A stretch of 36,840 nucleotides of DNA from Acidobacteriota bacterium (GTDB lineage: Bacteria; Acidobacteriota; Terriglobia; Acidiferrales; UBA7541), in assembly GCA_003167215.1 (NCBI GenBank), contig PMTV01000068.1:64627-101466 (forward strand), given 5' to 3'. The position numbers and the translations under genes are program-made. Shown one piece after another: positions 1 to 7,978 of this stretch (position 1 is its first letter; the number at the start of each line of letters is the position of its first letter). Under the pieces are notes generated by a model that saw only the letters and a list, made by a program, of their open reading frames with translations, did not search any database and was not told where the DNA came from.

Positions 1-300
1 CTCCAAAAAGGCTTGGCATATTCCGCCATCGGCGAAGTAAACGTGGATAAAGGGCGCAACGAGCCCGCCGTGGACGCGTTCAAGCAGGCCAGTCCGCTGT
101 TAAAGTCCAACACGGTCCTCTACGCGCGCAATCTTTATCGCTTGGGATTTACGCTCGCAAAGATGCAGCGAATTCCGGAAGCGCGCACGGTGCTCACCGA
201 AGCGGTTTCGATTGAAAGTCCCTATAAAGCACGCGCGCAGGCGACGTTGAATAAAATCGGCGGGCCGGTTTCAGGCAAAAGCACGCGAAAGAGTTCGTAG
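1..300 (+). CDS. TPR-repeat protein, C-terminal fragment
   Basis: The frame is already open at base 1 and ends at a TAG at 298-300, so this is the 3' end of a gene that starts outside the window. The visible ~99 residues have the helix-turn-helix periodicity of tetratricopeptide repeats: an A-V-D-A-F-K-Q-A-S-P-L-L repeat, then Y-A-R-N-L-Y-R-L-G-F-T-L-A-K-M-Q-R-I-P-E-A-R. A short basic Ser/Lys/Arg tail follows. TPRs mediate protein-protein contacts, and the partner cannot be deduced here. The next gene starts 51 bp downstream on the same strand, so the two could be co-transcribed. A TTG codon at 13 could pose as a start but is probably internal. Confidence 0.7.
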   Translation, partial: LQKGLAYSAIGEVNVDKGRNEPAVDAFKQASPLLKSNTVLYARNLYRLGFTLAKMQRIPEARTVLTEAVSIESPYKARAQATLNKIGGPVSGKSTRKSS

Positions 301-337
301 CGAATCGCCAGTCGAGTTTATTGCAGAGATCAAAATC

Positions 338-342
338 AGGAG
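338..342 (+). promoter_or_regulatory. ribosome binding site selecting a TTG start
   Basis: AGGAG lies nine bases ahead of the TTG at 352 and is the only good Shine-Dalgarno sequence near the start of the glycosidase-like gene. It supports initiation at TTG rather than at the internal ATG at 427 (residue 26). Confidence 0.6.
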
Positions 343-351
343 ACAAACAAC

Positions 352-2550
352 TTGGCCCTCAGCCGCTCGTGCCTGTGCGAATCGCGTTTCGCCCGGCAAC
401 GTTCGACTCGTTCGTCGGCAGGAGCAATGTTCCTCGCGTCTCTCTTGTATTGCGGGGCCGGCGCCGTGCAAGGGCAAACGATCCGCGTAGACGCCGTGCC
501 TGAACATTCGACAAATTCGATAGTTCCTACACGCGCGCTCGGCGCGGGAATCGACCGGCTGCCTTACGGGGCTGCTGACAAACTTTTCGTCGAGCCCATG
601 GTCAAGGAGGTTCTTTCTGCGGGCTGGCAGACCGTTTCGTACCGCCAAAATACCGAGCTGCACGTGGAAGCGTGGCATTGGAATCCTGCCGGCACATGGA
701 GCGATCCAAGGGGTAAAGGTTATTTCACCGGCAGCGCGACTCCCGGGGATTTGATACGCCATTCGTATGGCTATCCGCTGCCGCATCGCGGCGTGACGCA
801 CGACGATGGCACCGACATGGTTGGCTACTCTCGCCTGACCGACGGCGACAAGGATACATATTGGAAAAGCAATCCGTATCTTACACAAGCATTCACGGGC
901 GAGGACGATTCGCTTCATCCGCAATGGATTTTTCTGGATCTTACCAGCCGGCAGGATATCAGCGCGATCCGCATCGCTTGGGCTGAGCCTTATGCCAAGA
1001 AATATCTGGTGCAGTATTGGACCGGCGAAGACCCCATCAAGAAGCCCGCGATCGGCGCGTGGCAAACATTTCCAGGCGGCGCGGTACCGGATGGAAAGGG
1101 CGGCACGGCGATGCTTCAACTGGCATCCGCGCCGGTCTCTGTGCAGTGGGTTCGCGTGCTGATGACGCAATCCTCCAACACCTGCGATACTCACGGCTCC
1201 GCGGATCGCAGAAATTGTCTGGGCTATGCCATTGGGGAAATCTATCTGGGCACGACTACTTCCGATGGAAAGTTTCACGACCTGATTCGCCACACGCCTG
1301 ATCAGGACCAAACCGCGACATATTGCTCTTCGGTCGATCCGTGGCACGAGCCTGCCGATTTAGACGAACATGCCGGCGACCAAGTGGGGTTCGATCTGTT
1401 TTTCACCAGCGGGTTCACGCGGGGTTTGCCAGCTATGATTCCGATTGCGATGTTGTACGGCACCCCGGAGGACTCCGCGGCGGAAATTTCGTATATCGAG
1501 AAGCGCGGCTATCCAATTTCGTATGTCGAGATGGGAGAAGAGCCGGACGGCCATTACACCACACCGGAAGATTACGGGGCGCTGTATTTGCAATGGGCAA
1601 CAGCACTGCACAAAGTGGATCCCAAGCTGAAGCTGGGCGGGCCGATATTTACGGGAGTGAACAAGGACGTCGAAGCGTGGCCCGATGCGCAGGGGAAAAC
1701 TTCCTGGACCACGCGATTCATCGACTATCTAAAATCTCACGGACGGCTGCCGGACCTCGCGTTTTTCTCTTTCGAACATTATCCGATGGAGCCCTGCAAG
1801 ATTCCGTGGAGCAGCCTCTACGATGAAGCAAATCTCGTGACGCACATTACTCAAGTGTGGCGCGAAGATGGCGTGCCGGCAAACATTCCACTGTTCATCA
1901 CCGAATCCAATATCGCTTGGCAGTCCGAGGAAGCCTACGTGGACATCTGGGGCGCCTTGTGGCTGGCGGATTACGTGGGAGCGTTCTTAGGCAATGGCGG
2001 CGATGCCGTTTATTTCTTCCATTATTTGCCACTGGGAGTTCACCGGGGATGCAACGAGTCGCTTGGCACCTTTGGCCTGTTTTCGACGGATACAAATCTG
2101 CAAGTGGAGCAGCCGCTCTCGCAATATTTTGCGAGCCAACTCATCAATCTCGATTGGGTGCAACCGGGTGATGGCGCGCATCGCCTGTTTCCCGCCGCAA
2201 GCGACATACAGGACGCCGCGGGGCACGTTCTGGTGACGGTATATGCGGCGCTGCGCCCGGACGGCCAGTGGTCGCTGTTAATCGTCAACAAGGACCAGGA
2301 AAATTCACACGCGGTGCGAATCGCGTTCGACGGACTGAAGTCGAGTAGCGCAGGCAATTTTGCGGGATCCGTCAGGATGGTTACGTTCGGAAGCGCGCAG
2401 TATCAGTGGCGTCCGCTCGTGGGGGGAGGGAAGGCCGATCCTGATGGACCGCCAGCGCGTTCGACAATTGCGGCGTCTTCGACAACCCAATACGAACTTC
2501 CCGCGGCATCCATTACAGTGCTCACCGGGGCCGTCTCCCAAGCGAAATAG
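352..2550 (+). CDS. secreted clan GH-A-like glycosidase with inserted discoidin-like domain
   Basis: The product is 732 aa from a TTG start. A Sec-type hydrophobic segment spans about residues 24-40, so it is probably exported. Barrel-type sequence begins near residue 60 (G-A-G-I-D-R-L-P-Y-G). It is interrupted at about 155-300 by a galactose-binding-like (F5/8 type C) module: R-L-T-D-G-D-K-D-T-Y-W at its start, W-I-F-L-D-L in the core, E-I-Y-L-G at its end. The barrel then resumes. Two motifs fit the catalytic pair of clan GH-A retaining glycosidases: G-E-E-P-D-G (E397 as acid/base in the N-E-P position) and F-I-T-E-S-N (E518 as nucleophile). A beta-rich C-terminal domain (about 600-725) resembles those of GH39, GH51 and GH79 enzymes. 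The exact family and substrate are unknown. The function is inferred from motifs and could be a non-catalytic homologue. Confidence 0.75.
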   Translation: MALSRSCLCESRFARQRSTRSSAGAMFLASLLYCGAGAVQGQTIRVDAVPEHSTNSIVPTRALGAGIDRLPYGAADKLFVEPMVKEVLSAGWQTVSYRQNTELHVEAWHWNPAGTWSDPRGKGYFTGSATPGDLIRHSYGYPLPHRGVTHDDGTDMVGYSRLTDGDKDTYWKSNPYLTQAFTGEDDSLHPQWIFLDLTSRQDISAIRIAWAEPYAKKYLVQYWTGEDPIKKPAIGAWQTFPGGAVPDGKGGTAMLQLASAPVSVQWVRVLMTQSSNTCDTHGSADRRNCLGYAIGEIYLGTTTSDGKFHDLIRHTPDQDQTATYCSSVDPWHEPADLDEHAGDQVGFDLFFTSGFTRGLPAMIPIAMLYGTPEDSAAEISYIEKRGYPISYVEMGEEPDGHYTTPEDYGALYLQWATALHKVDPKLKLGGPIFTGVNKDVEAWPDAQGKTSWTTRFIDYLKSHGRLPDLAFFSFEHYPMEPCKIPWSSLYDEANLVTHITQVWREDGVPANIPLFITESNIAWQSEEAYVDIWGALWLADYVGAFLGNGGDAVYFFHYLPLGVHRGCNESLGTFGLFSTDTNLQVEQPLSQYFASQLINLDWVQPGDGAHRLFPAASDIQDAAGHVLVTVYAALRPDGQWSLLIVNKDQENSHAVRIAFDGLKSSSAGNFAGSVRMVTFGSAQYQWRPLVGGGKADPDGPPARSTIAASSTTQYELPAASITVLTGAVSQAK

Positions 2551-2574
2551 CCAACTTGAGCTGAATTCGTTTGG

Positions 2575-3876
2575 TCAGCGGATCTCGGCGGTGGCGCTCG
2601 AGTTCTTCAATTCATCAACTTCTTTGAGAACTTTGGCCCATTCGGCCTTGTCTTTTTTCGTGGCGAAGGGTGCGTTCGGATCGCTGTAGAAATCCAGGAG
2701 AGTCTTGCGAAGTTCCGGGGAAACTTTCGCGAAATGATCTTTCGCCAGGTGATCTAATAACTGAGCGTACGTTTTATCCGCTAGCGGATACTGTCCGGGA
2801 CCCGTCACGGTGCCGGTGTCAAAATTGTCGTTTACGAGTTCGATTTTGCCGGAACCTTTTTGTTGATGGAGGAAATCTTCGTAATCCTTCACGGATCCAT
2901 TGAAACTGGCCTCAAATAGTTTTTCGGCCGCGGGGGTGGGAGTTTTGAATTTGAAAACGCTGAACGGCCCGATCTTGGGCACCAGACGGAACAAGAACGC
3001 CAGCAATGTGTCCTTAAATCCGGGTTTCTGATATTTGCGGCCCCAGTTTTTTTCATAACTCGACCGGGAAATGTGATACAAGAATTTTTCCTTGGTAATT
3101 CCCGGAATATCTTTCTGAATTTGATCTTTGTTTGTCTCCCATGCCACTTTCGTTGCAGTAGGTATCGCTTTGCTTACGCTATAGCGATAAGTTTCCACGG
3201 AAAGATCGAAGTCCGAAAAGACAGATTTCAGCTCCACGCAGTAGGTTTCCTGAAAAGCTTTGTCGAGAAGCGGTTTGGAAACTTCAAATCCAATAAAATC
3301 GCGATAGGCGTCCGGCGCATAACGCCCTTTGGCAACTTCGAGGACGTCAAAGCCGAATTCCGTTCTGAGGTGTGCCATCGGATTTTGGTCGTAGACTATC
3401 GTGTCTCCATATTTCGCGCGCAATTTGGGGTACAGCATGGGCACGGCGAGGTTTACGGCTACGCGATGGCCTTGGTTGTCGGCGGCGTAATGCGCGAGAG
3501 CGCCCAGGGCGAAAGCGTATTCGTTCAAATCCTGCGAATCGCGTATCAGTGCTTGCACAAAATCGCCGGTGCGGACGTAATGAACAAGATCGCTGAATAA
3601 GTGGCTGCCAAATGGGTAGTAGCCAAGATCCTGAATCACGCATCCTCCGTAAGCGTAGGAGTGCGCGGTTTTCAATTCTTCCGGAGTTGATGCAGGAAAT
3701 CTTTTAAGGAGCAGCGGCTTGATGGCGTCGTCCCAGGCCGAGTCGATGATGGCTTCGTGTGTGAGGACGGAATAGCCCTCGCAAGCGGTGACCGCGCCAA
3801 AAACGAAAATCAGAATCCAAACGGCAGCGCGAAGGCGAAATCCTCGGCTCTTCTTTGTCGCGAGATCAGCAGTCAT
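2575..3876 (-). CDS. zinc-dependent phospholipase C-like lipoprotein
   Basis: This matches the zinc-dependent phospholipase C / S1-P1 nuclease fold, numbered here from an upstream TTG four codons before the chosen ATG. The potential metal ligands are in order: H44 (T-H-E-A-I), D87, H96, D100, H103, then H133, D137 and H141 in A-L-A-H-Y-A-A-D-N-Q-G-H. That spacing is typical of the trinuclear zinc site. An N-terminal membrane segment ends in V-T-A-C, a plausible lipobox, so the protein is probably a lipid-anchored or exported hydrolase acting on phospholipids or other phosphodiesters. The C-terminal half (about 200-437) is not recognised. It converges with the glycosidase gene, with only 24 bp between stops. 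An ATG at 3876 is chosen over the in-frame TTG at 3888; neither has a strong ribosome binding site. Confidence 0.75.
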   Translation of the reverse strand: MTADLATKKSRGFRLRAAVWILIFVFGAVTACEGYSVLTHEAIIDSAWDDAIKPLLLKRFPASTPEELKTAHSYAYGGCVIQDLGYYPFGSHLFSDLVHYVRTGDFVQALIRDSQDLNEYAFALGALAHYAADNQGHRVAVNLAVPMLYPKLRAKYGDTIVYDQNPMAHLRTEFGFDVLEVAKGRYAPDAYRDFIGFEVSKPLLDKAFQETYCVELKSVFSDFDLSVETYRYSVSKAIPTATKVAWETNKDQIQKDIPGITKEKFLYHISRSSYEKNWGRKYQKPGFKDTLLAFLFRLVPKIGPFSVFKFKTPTPAAEKLFEASFNGSVKDYEDFLHQQKGSGKIELVNDNFDTGTVTGPGQYPLADKTYAQLLDHLAKDHFAKVSPELRKTLLDFYSDPNAPFATKKDKAEWAKVLKEVDELKNSSATAEIR

Positions 3877-4007
3877 AGGCTCATTCAACTATATCTCAGG
3901 TTTTGTCACTCCCGACGAGCTTAGAGGTTGCGAGCAGTACTCTTAGGAAGATGCGCGGAGGGCGGGCAAAGATACGGCAAGATGACCCGAAGCGACCGAA
4001 ACTGTGG

Positions 4008-4094
4008 CGGAGAGGGTGGGATTTGAACCCACGGTTGGGTTTCCCCAACACTCGCTTTCGAGGCGAGCTCTTTCAACCGCTCAGACACCTCTCC
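4008..4094 (-). tRNA. tRNA-Ser (anticodon CGA)
   Basis: On the minus strand the sequence folds as a class II tRNA. The acceptor stem is GGAGAGG paired with CCTCTCC, with discriminator G. The anticodon stem is CTCGC/GCGAG around a CTCGAAA loop, giving anticodon CGA (reads UCG). It has the long variable arm expected of tRNA-Ser and a T-arm with GTTCAAATC. The 3' CCA is not encoded. Confidence 0.95.
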
Positions 4095-4179
4095 GCGGCT
4101 GGAGCGTCTCTAGCTTAGCAAAGGCTCTCTATGGTCACAACAGCGCGTGCCGAACACTGAATATCCGCATTCTAATTTC

Positions 4180-5739
4180 TCAATCCATTTCGAAAGTAAC
4201 GTACATGTATTTGCTGTCGCGCTCTATTTGCAGCACGCCGGGAGCGCCGGGCCGCATGGCTTTTAGAGCGGCGCGCAGGCCGGCGATCGTTTCGATATGT
4301 GTTCCGTTGAGCGCATGGATCACGTCTCCGGCTTGCAAGTCAGCTTCCAAACCGAGGAGATCCGCGGCCATGGCTGCGACGATTACGCCCGAGGGCTCGC
4401 GCAATTCTTCTAATTGGCGCGCGAGTTTGTCGTCAATCTCCACGGCGAAAAAACCGAGTTTGGAGATTAGAGATTTCTCCGGATCGACGAGGTTGGCCAG
4501 TTGATCCACGTCATTCTTTTCTTCAGTTACTGGAATTTCCAGCGTGATCTTCTTGTCGCCGCGCAGCACTTCAGCTTGGACAATGGCGCTGGCGGGCCGC
4601 GTGGAAATAATCATTTCGGCGAGAGGCACACTTCCGATCGAGCGCTCATCCAGGCTCAAAAGAATATCCTGAATTTGAAGCCCTGATTTTTGCGCAGGCC
4701 CGTCGGGATCCACGTCGGAAACGATGACACCGCGCTGCCTTGGCAGGCCAAGTCCAGCCGCGAGATCGGGAGTGATGTCCTGCAGGACGGCTCCGATGAT
4801 GCTACGGTGAACGCGGCCGTACTTGCGAAGCTCTTCATAGACGAACTTCACCACGCTGCTGGGAATCGCGAAGCCTAAGCCCTGGCTGCCGCCGGATTCG
4901 GAAAGAATGAACGTGTTGATGCCGACCAGATCGCCGTTTGTGTCCACCAGCGGCCCTCCGCTATTTCCCGGGTTTATAGGCGCGTCCGTTTGAATGAATA
5001 CGGAAGGCACGCCGGGATCAGCCTGGCGCGCAACGGAGCTGACTACGCCCATGGTGACGGAGTTCTCGAGACCTTCGGGATTGCCGAAGGCGAGAACGAG
5101 CTCACCCTTCTTCAATTTTGCGTAGTCCGCGAAAGGAAGCGCCCGCAAGCCCTTGGCTTCAATTTTGAGCAATGCGAGATCGATGGTCGGAGCGATGCCC
5201 ACGATTTTCGCGTCCAGGGGCGGAACGTGCTCACCTAGCCCGAGGCTTTCGCGCACTTGCGAATCCCCGGAAGGCCGAGACGAGACGACCACGCGGATGC
5301 GCTGCGCCCCTTTCACCACATGCGCGTTCGTGATGATGTAGCCGTCCGGGTCAACAATCACCCCCGAACCCAGGCTGCGCTCTCTGCCGATCAGGCTGGT
5401 CTCGTCCTGATTTTTCGCCTCGATGGAGCGATAGCCGGTGACTTGCACCTGGACGATCGAAGGCGATACCCGTGAAGTAAGCTCTTCGAGAGAGTCGTTG
5501 AACTGGGCGAGAAGATTTTCGCGACTGCTGGCTGCAGGCGAAAGCGGCTGGGCCGACGGCGAGGGAGCTTGCGATGGTGGAGAAGTCTGAGTCTGTGTTT
5601 GCGCGGCAGGCGGCGCCGAAGAGGACGATTGCGCGAAAAAGGAAGCCGGCAGCGAAAGCAGCGCCAGAGCCAATCCAAAATTCGCAACAAATCGCCAATA
5701 AGTCTTTATATGGAAACCTTCTCTACGAGGGCAGAGCAT
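4180..5739 (-). CDS. HtrA/DegP-type serine protease with two PDZ domains
   Basis: This is a periplasmic or envelope trypsin-like protease of the DegP/DegQ family. From the ATG at 5739 (about 519 aa) there is a signal or anchor segment (F-G-L-A-L-A-L-L-S-L), then a Ser/Pro/Gln-rich linker. The protease domain carries the catalytic triad H140 (T-N-A-H-V-V), D187 (I-D-L-A-L-L) and S260 (G-N-S-G-G-P). Two PDZ domains follow at about 310-395 and 420-515. The start is chosen because GGAG lies about ten bases upstream. The longer frame from 5814 adds 25 residues without a good ribosome binding site. Its role is probably protein quality control in the envelope. It may be co-transcribed with tadA, which lies about 145 bp upstream on the same strand. 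Confidence 0.92.
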   Translation of the reverse strand: MLCPRREGFHIKTYWRFVANFGLALALLSLPASFFAQSSSSAPPAAQTQTQTSPPSQAPSPSAQPLSPAASSRENLLAQFNDSLEELTSRVSPSIVQVQVTGYRSIEAKNQDETSLIGRERSLGSGVIVDPDGYIITNAHVVKGAQRIRVVVSSRPSGDSQVRESLGLGEHVPPLDAKIVGIAPTIDLALLKIEAKGLRALPFADYAKLKKGELVLAFGNPEGLENSVTMGVVSSVARQADPGVPSVFIQTDAPINPGNSGGPLVDTNGDLVGINTFILSESGGSQGLGFAIPSSVVKFVYEELRKYGRVHRSIIGAVLQDITPDLAAGLGLPRQRGVIVSDVDPDGPAQKSGLQIQDILLSLDERSIGSVPLAEMIISTRPASAIVQAEVLRGDKKITLEIPVTEEKNDVDQLANLVDPEKSLISKLGFFAVEIDDKLARQLEELREPSGVIVAAMAADLLGLEADLQAGDVIHALNGTHIETIAGLRAALKAMRPGAPGVLQIERDSKYMYVTFEMD

Positions 5740-5883
5740 TAGATATTTTCTCCAACGAGAGTGTAGCGCAACAGCCGAGGCGGCGTAAGTCGGATTGAGA
5801 GATGAATAGCACATCAGCTCAGTGTTCGAAAGCGAGGAAAGCGATTAGAAAACTACGAACAGATAGCGCCGAGATGGGGCGAT

Positions 5884-6345
5884 TTAGCGCTTAGCGGAGA
5901 AGAAAGTTTTCAGAATGGCGGCGGAATCGTCGGCTAGCACGCCGGAGGTGACGGCGACGCGGTGGTTGAGCTGCGGGTGATCGAGAACAGAGAAGCAAGA
6001 GCGGACCGCGCCACCCTTGAGGTCGTCGGCTCCGTAAACGAGCCTCGCAATGCGGGCCTGAATCATGGCGCCGCAGCACATGGCGCAGGGCTCGATGGTG
6101 ACGTAAAGGATCGAGCCAAGCAGCCGATAGTTCTCGAGCATTTTTGCGGCTGCGCGCAGAACCACGATTTCGGCATGCGCCGTGGGGTCGCACTCGGCTA
6201 TCGTGCGATTGCCGGCGCGAGCGATGATGCGGTTGTCGAAGACGAGAACTGCTCCGACTGGAACTTCGCCTCGCTCGGCGGCCCGGTGAGCCTCGGCTAG
6301 GGCTGCGGCCATGAATTCGCGGTCAGATGCGGTATCTTCGAGCAT
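5884..6345 (-). CDS. tadA: tRNA-specific adenosine deaminase TadA
   Basis: This is a cytidine-deaminase-fold enzyme that converts A34 of tRNA-Arg(ACG) to inosine. The zinc and catalytic motifs are complete: T-A-H-A-E (H63 and E65, numbered from the upstream ATG at 6363) and P-C-A-M-C-C-G-A-M (C93, C96). V-P-V-G-A-V-L precedes them, as in E. coli TadA. The ATG at 6345 gives about 153 aa and fits the family N-terminus better than 6363, but neither start has a convincing ribosome binding site. Its expected substrate, tRNA-Arg with anticodon ACG, is encoded in this same window at 27511-27587. It lies upstream of the htrA-like gene on the same strand. Confidence 0.93.
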   Translation of the reverse strand: MLEDTASDREFMAAALAEAHRAAERGEVPVGAVLVFDNRIIARAGNRTIAECDPTAHAEIVVLRAAAKMLENYRLLGSILYVTIEPCAMCCGAMIQARIARLVYGADDLKGGAVRSCFSVLDHPQLNHRVAVTSGVLADDSAAILKTFFSAKR

Positions 6346-6381
6346 GAAAAGCCAGAATAACATCTGGAAGCTTCTGCTTCG

Positions 6382-6681
6382 CTAATTTCCGCCATTCGAG
6401 GAATTGGGCGCGGTCCTGCGGATTTCGAGCGCAACGGCCGGAGTTCCGTCACAGGGAATGTTGGTGAGGAAGCGAAGAGTGCCGGCACCGTCCTCAAATG
6501 CCAGTCCTGACTGAGCGGAACCACCTTTGCAGGCACCCCAGGATTTCGGGACGGATGCAACGCATCCGGGAGTCCACACTTGCGGTGCAGGCTTTTCTGG
6601 TGCGGCGTAAATCTTCAGCGAGACGAGAGCGCCGAGAATCACGAGGGCTACGACCATAATTGTTCTGATTGTGTTTGTCAC
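6382..6681 (-). CDS. small membrane-anchored or exported protein, unknown function
   Basis: The product is 99 aa from a GTG start preceded by AGGAGG at 7-bp spacing, which rules out the 28-residue longer frame. One hydrophobic segment near the N-terminus (T-I-M-V-V-A-L-V-I-L-G-A-L-V-S-L) is a signal peptide or anchor. A short exported domain follows with three Cys residues (P-G-C-V-A-S, G-A-C-K-G-G, I-P-C-D-G) and a beta-like end. The domain is not recognised. It lies just upstream of tadA on the same strand with a short gap. Confidence 0.65.
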   Translation of the reverse strand: MTNTIRTIMVVALVILGALVSLKIYAAPEKPAPQVWTPGCVASVPKSWGACKGGSAQSGLAFEDGAGTLRFLTNIPCDGTPAVALEIRRTAPNSSNGGN

Positions 6682-6688
6682 AGTACGT

Positions 6689-6697
6689 CCTCCTCCT
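6689..6697 (-). promoter_or_regulatory. strong Shine-Dalgarno for the GTG-started small gene
   Basis: CCTCCTCCT on the plus strand is AGGAGGAGG on the coding strand, about seven bases before GTG at 6681-6679. It fixes the start of the small exported protein. Confidence 0.65.
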
Positions 6698-6771
6698 ATT
6701 CCAGCAGGCCTACACTTTAGCAACGTGGAATACATAAACAATTTTCGTTTTAATGGGTTGCTCACTGACGA

Positions 6772-7296
6772 TCAGCCACGTTCCAGGCGAAGCAGTAGCT
6801 TGCGGCTGCGAGCTTTCATCGCAGGTGTACCGTTACGAGTGGCCTCGCGCAGAGTCTCTACCACCCTGGGTCGAATACTTGACTCATTCTGGGCCAAGTC
6901 GGCCAGCCCTTGAAGGGCGAAGGTCTTGACAATGGAACTGCGATCTTCCAGGTACGTGTTCAACGAAGATATCGCGAGTTGCCGTTCCTTGGCGTTCAGC
7001 GGAAGCCGTGGAACCATGACCGCCAGATGCCAGCGCAACTCCTGTTCGGTGGCCTCGGTCATCAAAACCAGCAATTCCTTCTTGTACGGTGTGAGCAACC
7101 CAGGATTCTTGCGTGTAACTTTCTCGGACGCGTCCGCTGCGCGCATTCGCACCAGAGGATCGGCGGACCACAATCCTGCAATCAATTTGGGGAACAGTCT
7201 TAGAGTCTTGGCCACAATGGCCGCTACTTGGTCAGCGCGGCCGATCGACCGCCGATCGCTTCCCCGCAGGAGCAAAAGAACATCTGTTCGCCGCAT
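6772..7296 (-). CDS. HEAT-repeat protein
   Basis: The product is about 174 aa and all-helical by pattern, with HEAT-like repeats: S-A-D-P-L-V-R-M-R-A-A-D-A-S-E-K-V; W-H-L-A-V-M-V-P-R-L-P-L; D-R-S-S-I-V-K-T-F-A-L-Q-G-L-A-D-L-A; and a last one near M-K-A-R-S-R-K-L-L-L-R-L. There is no signal peptide or catalytic motif. HEAT repeats are protein-binding scaffolds, so function is not assignable. The ATG at 7296 is used. A GTG three codons upstream (7305) is possible, and neither has a clear ribosome binding site. It is divergent from the NuoI-like gene, with starts less than 100 bp apart. Confidence 0.7.
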   Translation of the reverse strand: MRRTDVLLLLRGSDRRSIGRADQVAAIVAKTLRLFPKLIAGLWSADPLVRMRAADASEKVTRKNPGLLTPYKKELLVLMTEATEQELRWHLAVMVPRLPLNAKERQLAISSLNTYLEDRSSIVKTFALQGLADLAQNESSIRPRVVETLREATRNGTPAMKARSRKLLLRLERG

Positions 7297-7383
7297 TGAA
7301 CGCACCCAAGAGCAGCATCATATACGACCGGAATCACCGTGGATGGCTTGACTTTGGCAAAGGCGGAAGTCAAACTACGTTGA

Positions 7384-7839
7384 ATGAAAGAAATTCTTAA
7401 GCGGATCTTTTTGTGGGACCTGGTGAAGGGGATGATGCTGACCTTTCGTTATCAGGCTCCCAAGAATGTTGTCACCGAGCAGTATCCCCAAGAACGGCCG
7501 ATGATGGCGGAGCGCTATCGCGGAGCGCCCCGGCTGAACATGAATCCGGAGACGGGGGAATCGCTTTGTATTTCGTGCAATCTATGCGCGCTGGCGTGCC
7601 CGGAAAATTTGATTGTGGTGGGATGGCTGCGGGATGATGCCACGCGGCGAAAAGTTTTGACTACGTTCACCTACGATACTTCGCGGTGCATGTTCTGCGG
7701 GTTGTGCGAGGATGCTTGCCCCACCGATTGCCTGGAATTGACGCAGGATTTCGAGATGGCGCATTACAACCGTGAAGGCGCTATCTGGGACCGTCACCGC
7801 CTGGAAGTTGGGCCCACTCCGACACATTACACGCGATAA
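7384..7839 (+). CDS. NuoI-like 2x[4Fe-4S] ferredoxin subunit
   Basis: This 151-aa protein has the two ferredoxin motifs of complex I subunit NuoI: C62-x2-C65-x2-C68-x3-C72-P, and C102-x2-C105-x2-C108-x3-C112-P plus C116. Each is expected to bind a [4Fe-4S] cluster. The N-terminus (W-D-L-V-K-G-M-M-L-T-F-R-Y) is the amphipathic membrane-contact helix seen in NuoI. No other nuo gene is visible in the window, so this copy is solitary. It may serve complex I encoded elsewhere, or be an extra copy serving another electron-transfer complex. No strong ribosome binding site precedes the ATG. Confidence 0.85.
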   Translation: MKEILKRIFLWDLVKGMMLTFRYQAPKNVVTEQYPQERPMMAERYRGAPRLNMNPETGESLCISCNLCALACPENLIVVGWLRDDATRRKVLTTFTYDTSRCMFCGLCEDACPTDCLELTQDFEMAHYNREGAIWDRHRLEVGPTPTHYTR

Positions 7840-7978
7840 TTTTTCGAAGACGTAAAGCCCGTACTTTCCCTGGATCGTCTGCTGGAACTGAAGCTATAAC
7901 TGCGCCCAGCGGCCGCGATTCGTGATTTTGAATCACTAGCGATTATCTCTTGCCGAGCGGACGCTGCAATGTAATAAG

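Noticed and set aside
271-1347. 358-aa minus-strand ORF opposite the glycosidase gene
   Set aside because: Low-complexity, Arg-rich translation with no motifs. The plus-strand frame has a signal peptide, catalytic motifs and a ribosome binding site.
7224-7337. Minus-strand 37-codon ORF from GTG with a CxxCGE...CxCGE zinc-binding-like pattern
   Set aside because: It overlaps the start of the HEAT-repeat gene in another frame, has no ribosome binding site, and is most simply a shadow.
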